Below are positions 61,413 to 64,000 of a stretch of 64,000 nt of DNA, piece after piece (positions within the stretch are counted from its first letter, which is position 1; every line of letters starts with the position of its first letter). Under the pieces are notes generated by a model, which was not told where the DNA came from, made no database searches, and worked only from the letters and a program-made list of their open reading frames with translations. Origin of the DNA: a virus; IMG/VR virus record IMGVR_UViG_3300046457_000175, positions 55,290 to 119,289 of that record. The stretch is one strand, 5' to 3'. The translations under genes were made by a program, and so were the position numbers.

Positions 61413-62738
61413 ATGGCGCGCCGGTACGATCAGTACTACCGGGTAAAGCCGAGGGATAACCTCGGCGACCCCGACTATTGGAACCGGCGTTTCGAGGATA
61501 TCGATCGTCGAGTTTCTTTCAACGAAGATGGGCTCGACGCCATCGACGGATTGACGGCGTACATTGAGGGTCTCGCCCTTAACCGCCTCGATCTCGTCCT
61601 GGCGCCGGCCCTCGACAAGATCACGTTGGTGTCCGAGCAGGGATTCCTGCTCGCTCACTCCAGCTCCACGGTAACGCTCGACCTTGCCACGTCGCAGACG
61701 TTTGCAATCAGCAACGCCGCCGAGCGCGAGCTGTTTGCGCCGTCGCCGTATCTGACGATCTGCCGGGAAGGAAGCATGACGGACTATGCGTTCGCCAAGC
61801 TTCTGTCATGGGACAGGAACAGTGGCCAGCTCGTCGTTCAGCCGCTGCAGATCTATGGCGCCGCAGGCCCGTTCTCGGACTGGATCATCTATGTCGGAAC
61901 GGCAGTCTCTCAGGCTGTTGCTGACGCTCTGACCCAGGCTAAAGCCGCGCGTGACGCAGCGCTCGGTTATCGCGATCAGGCCAGTACGAACGCCGGTCTC
62001 ACTTCGGCTGATAAGACTGACATCGCCCAAATGAAGGCTGACACCCTCGCGGCTCGCGATGCGGCGCAGCTGGCGGCCGACAATGCCGGGACGTTCGATC
62101 CGACCAACTACGCGAACAAGACGTATGTCGACGGCAAGATCGCCAACCTGATCAATGCGGCCCCTGCCGCACTCGACACGCTCAAAGAGCTGTCTGACGC
62201 ACTCGGCGGGGACGCAAGCTTCTCTGCAACCATCACGGCATCGCTTGGCAATCGGCTTCGCGTCGACGTCAACACGCAGGGCCTGACCACGACCCAACAG
62301 GGGAATGGCCGGACCAACCTTGGGCTCGGCACGATCTCGACGAAGAACGTCGCTACCACCGCTGAAATCCGCAACAACACAAACGCTGGTGCTGTGACTG
62401 TCGATGGAGCATGGGCTGCGGCTGGCTTCGTCGAACTTGGAAACAGTGGTTCGGGCAACCTGAACATCGACTGTAGCCAGGGTAGTCGTTTCAGGGTCTT
62501 CCTGACTGGCAACGTGACGGTGAATTTCATCAACGCGAAGGACGGTCAGACCGTCGATGTCCACTTCATCCAAGACCCCACTGGCTCTCGCACGTTGAGT
62601 TGGAACGGGAGCATTCAGTTTCCGAACGGGGTGGTCCCTACCGTGTACACGGCGGCTAGTGCCTACGCGCTCATCTTCACGGCCATCTACACGGCGATCA
62701 ATACGCGGTGGCTCGCCGCGGGGTGGAAGGTCAACTGA
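61413..62738 (+). CDS. Tail fibre protein, 441 aa
   Basis: N-terminal domain (about 1-170) followed by a coiled-coil Ala/Lys-rich segment (about 175-230). Then NAAPAALDTLKELSDALGGD (about 250-270), the fingerprint of a fibre repeat found in T4-type distal fibres, and a C-terminal beta region with an RTLSWNGSIQFPNGVVPTVY tip fold. It probably makes a trimeric distal fibre. Coupled to the glycine-rich gene (TGATG). Confidence 0.8.
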   Translation: MARRYDQYYRVKPRDNLGDPDYWNRRFEDIDRRVSFNEDGLDAIDGLTAYIEGLALNRLDLVLAPALDKITLVSEQGFLLAHSSSTVTLDLATSQTFAISNAAERELFAPSPYLTICREGSMTDYAFAKLLSWDRNSGQLVVQPLQIYGAAGPFSDWIIYVGTAVSQAVADALTQAKAARDAALGYRDQASTNAGLTSADKTDIAQMKADTLAARDAAQLAADNAGTFDPTNYANKTYVDGKIANLINAAPAALDTLKELSDALGGDASFSATITASLGNRLRVDVNTQGLTTTQQGNGRTNLGLGTISTKNVATTAEIRNNTNAGAVTVDGAWAAAGFVELGNSGSGNLNIDCSQGSRFRVFLTGNVTVNFINAKDGQTVDVHFIQDPTGSRTLSWNGSIQFPNGVVPTVYTAASAYALIFTAIYTAINTRWLAAGWKVN

Positions 62739-63310
62739 TGCTGCTTCCATTCCTCAACCGTCTTCGGGTCGGGTCACTGAAGCCGCAGGTTTTCCCTGGC
62801 AGTCAGAGCTTCGGCTATGGCTCCTATGCTCCTGTCATCCAGGAATACAACACTCTGGTGTTGGAGATCTGGGGTGCAGGCGGAGGCGGCGGCAGAGCCT
62901 CCTTTGGGCCCGGAAGCGTCGCAACGGCTGGCGGAACAAGTTATTTCGCCGGACCATCGGGGACGATCTACGCTTTTGGCGGACAGGGCGGCGGCGACGG
63001 CGCTGGTAGCGATGAGCATGGTATTCCGGGCGCTCCTGGTGGTGCAAGCGGCGGCGACATCAACACCGCTGGCGCCGGCAATCCTGGTGGCGCCGGAGCT
63101 ATTTATAACGACTCCTTCTTCGGAGGAGCGGGCGGTTACGGCGGCTACGTCAGAAAGACGTGGACCTGGGGCCAGCCAGGTGCGCCGGTCGTCGCAGCTG
63201 CCTACAGCCTTGTCTGTCAGGCGGGCGGCGCTGGCGGAATCTACGATGTTAACGGGCAGCTGAACGGCCCCGGCGGTTCAAATGCTTCCGCCAGACTCAC
63301 ATGGAGCTAA
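62738..63310 (+). CDS. Glycine-rich fibre-tip adhesin-like protein, 190 aa
   Basis: Start ATG 62738, coupled to the previous stop. LVLEIWGAGGGGGRASFGPG (about 45-64) and runs of GGQGGG, PGGASGG and GAGGYGGY define glycine-rich loops seen in gp38-type adhesins of T2/S16-like phages (polyglycine helices) and in generic Gly-rich fibre tips. It is probably the receptor-contacting tip, with the next gene as assembly partner. Confidence 0.7.
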   Translation: MLLPFLNRLRVGSLKPQVFPGSQSFGYGSYAPVIQEYNTLVLEIWGAGGGGGRASFGPGSVATAGGTSYFAGPSGTIYAFGGQGGGDGAGSDEHGIPGAPGGASGGDINTAGAGNPGGAGAIYNDSFFGGAGGYGGYVRKTWTWGQPGAPVVAAAYSLVCQAGGAGGIYDVNGQLNGPGGSNASARLTWS

Positions 63311-63311
63311 C

Positions 63312-63791
63312 GTGGAAATCATAGTTGTCCGCGAGACCTCACCCAATGTCTTTGAGGAGCTGCCGTGGGGCGCAACCATCGTCAATGGCGATGTTTTGCA
63401 CCCGTGGCAGATCACTGAACTCTGGAGTGATGACGATCTCGCGGTAGAGAGCATCTACCGAGTCGAGCGCGCCCCGGTCCCGTCAGACAAACGGCTGGTC
63501 AGCGAAACCTTCGCCCGCAATGCGCAAGGCAAGGTCGAGCACGTTCTGACCCTTGAAGACCTTCCGCCTCCGTCCGTCACCCCTTGGCAGATCCGGAAGG
63601 CGCTGACAGCGACTGGTCTCAGGCAGGCCGTCGAAGACTTCGTCAGCAGCCAGGATCAAGACGTCCAGGACGCTTGGCAGTACGCCTCTTCGTTCGAGTT
63701 CGACAACCCGTTCTGGGAAGCAGGAATGACGGCGCTCGGAAAGTCTCACGACGACCTCGTGGCTCTCTTCCGCTTGGCCGCATCGCTCTGA
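63312..63791 (+). CDS. Fibre-assembly-like protein, 159 aa
   Basis: GTG 63312 directly after the adhesin stop. MEIIVVRETSPNVFEELPWG (first residue read as Met), then PWQIRKALTATGLRQAVEDF and a C-terminal helix, resemble small chaperone-type proteins at the end of fibre operons (DUF4376-like layout). A strong terminator follows. Confidence 0.65.
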   Translation: MEIIVVRETSPNVFEELPWGATIVNGDVLHPWQITELWSDDDLAVESIYRVERAPVPSDKRLVSETFARNAQGKVEHVLTLEDLPPPSVTPWQIRKALTATGLRQAVEDFVSSQDQDVQDAWQYASSFEFDNPFWEAGMTALGKSHDDLVALFRLAASL

Positions 63792-63831
63792 CCTGATCCT
63801 CCGCCCGTAACCATCAACATCCACCCCTTCG

Positions 63832-63857
63832 GCCGCCCCTAACCGGGCGGCTTTTTT
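63832..63857 (+). terminator. Rho-independent terminator of the fibre module
   Basis: GCCGCCC and GGGCGGC around a 6-nt loop, followed by TTTTTT. Perfect stem. Confidence 0.9.
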
Positions 63858-63875
63858 CGTTTGGGAGAACCCTAC

Positions 63876-64000
63876 GTGACTGTTCAATATCTCCACGGCA
63901 TCGAGACGATCGAGCTCGATAGCCCCTCCGGCCCGGTCGAGACCGTCAAGTCCAACGTGATCGGCCTCGTCGGCACGGCGCCGGACGCTGACCCCGATCT
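63876..64000 (+). CDS. Tail sheath protein, N-terminal fragment
   Basis: GTG 63876 with GGGAGA upstream; truncated by the right window edge. VQYLHGIETIELDSPSGPVE, then TVKSNVIGLVGTAPDADPD, is the typical N-terminal opening of P2 FI-type tail sheaths, the contractile outer tube. It makes the myovirus assignment firm. Confidence 0.8.
   Translation, partial: MTVQYLHGIETIELDSPSGPVETVKSNVIGLVGTAPDADPD

Noticed and set aside
58953-61658. Minus-strand open frame of 901 codons opposite the 755-aa fibre gene
   Set aside because: It mirrors the codon periodicity of a long GC-rich plus-strand gene, has an Arg/Val/Asp-rich composition typical of antisense frames, and no ribosome-binding site.
1-64000. 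Temperate phage or prophage hallmarks (integrase, Cro/CI pair, att site)
   Set aside because: No integrase, transposase or repressor pair was recognised. The ParA-like gene and operator array alone are not enough to infer lysogeny or a phage-plasmid state.

Overview
This window is part of the genome of a large, lytic-looking, contractile-tailed (myovirus-type) bacteriophage of an alphaproteobacterium. The evidence is a P2/Mu-type baseplate and tail series (V, W, J and I homologues, Gp37, a DUF1320 protein, a virion-morphogenesis protein and the start of a tail sheath), a terminase, portal, scaffold and capsid block, rIIA-like accessory genes, scattered phage tRNAs and dozens of tiny overlapping ORFs. 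GC content is high. One small gene (30272-30544) resembles short proteins familiar from Bradyrhizobium-type Hyphomicrobiales chromosomes, which suggests but does not prove that host group. No integrase, transposase, repressor/Cro pair or CRISPR array was recognised.

Layout. (1) 1-8.7 kb, minus strand: start of an SF1 helicase, two small conserved proteins, a 687-aa protein of unknown function, a 154-aa protein, an rIIA-like GHKL ATPase, an intact clan-MH metallopeptidase and a 487-aa unknown protein. (2) 9.1-23.8 kb, minus strand: a dense early-type operon of about 50 small genes, many with ATGA or GTGA stop/start overlaps. It includes a Myb-like DNA-binding protein, zinc ribbons, a phosphoribosyltransferase-like protein, an HD-domain (p)ppGpp-hydrolase-like protein and one secreted protein. 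One gene, GIY-YIG-like, points the other way. (3) 23.9-31 kb: an atypical class II tRNA, minus-strand genes, an AT-rich island, a family of short palindromic repeats and a 0.5-kb divergent control region with tandem operator-like repeats. (4) 31.1-35.4 kb, plus strand: many tiny, often single-helix membrane proteins, a MbcA/ParS/Xre-like domain protein, tRNA-Gly, a periplasmic protein and an HEXXH protein. (5) 35.4-42.3 kb: a receptor-binding module (SGNH esterase, 1059-aa tailspike, beta-propeller). (6) 42.3-50.6 kb: tRNA-Met, Trp, Cys and Asn, densely folded intergenic segments, a holin-like protein, thioredoxin, small terminase, a ParA-like ATPase, large terminase and portal. (7) 50.8-64 kb: scaffold, major capsid protein, head/tail completion, baseplate, a second tail-fibre module and the start of the sheath gene.

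The most notable system-level signal is a 16-bp near-palindrome (best form TTTGCTTGAATGCAAA). It recurs at about 16 intergenic sites, keeps the same orientation relative to the downstream gene at nearly all of them, and often lies directly against the ribosome-binding site, from early-type genes through to the major capsid gene. It looks like the phage's own global transcriptional or translational control element. A second, unrelated palindromic repeat (core GCGAGCGCTCCGCGCTAGA) is confined to 27.7-31.4 kb. All functions are read from sequence motifs only; no database search was run.
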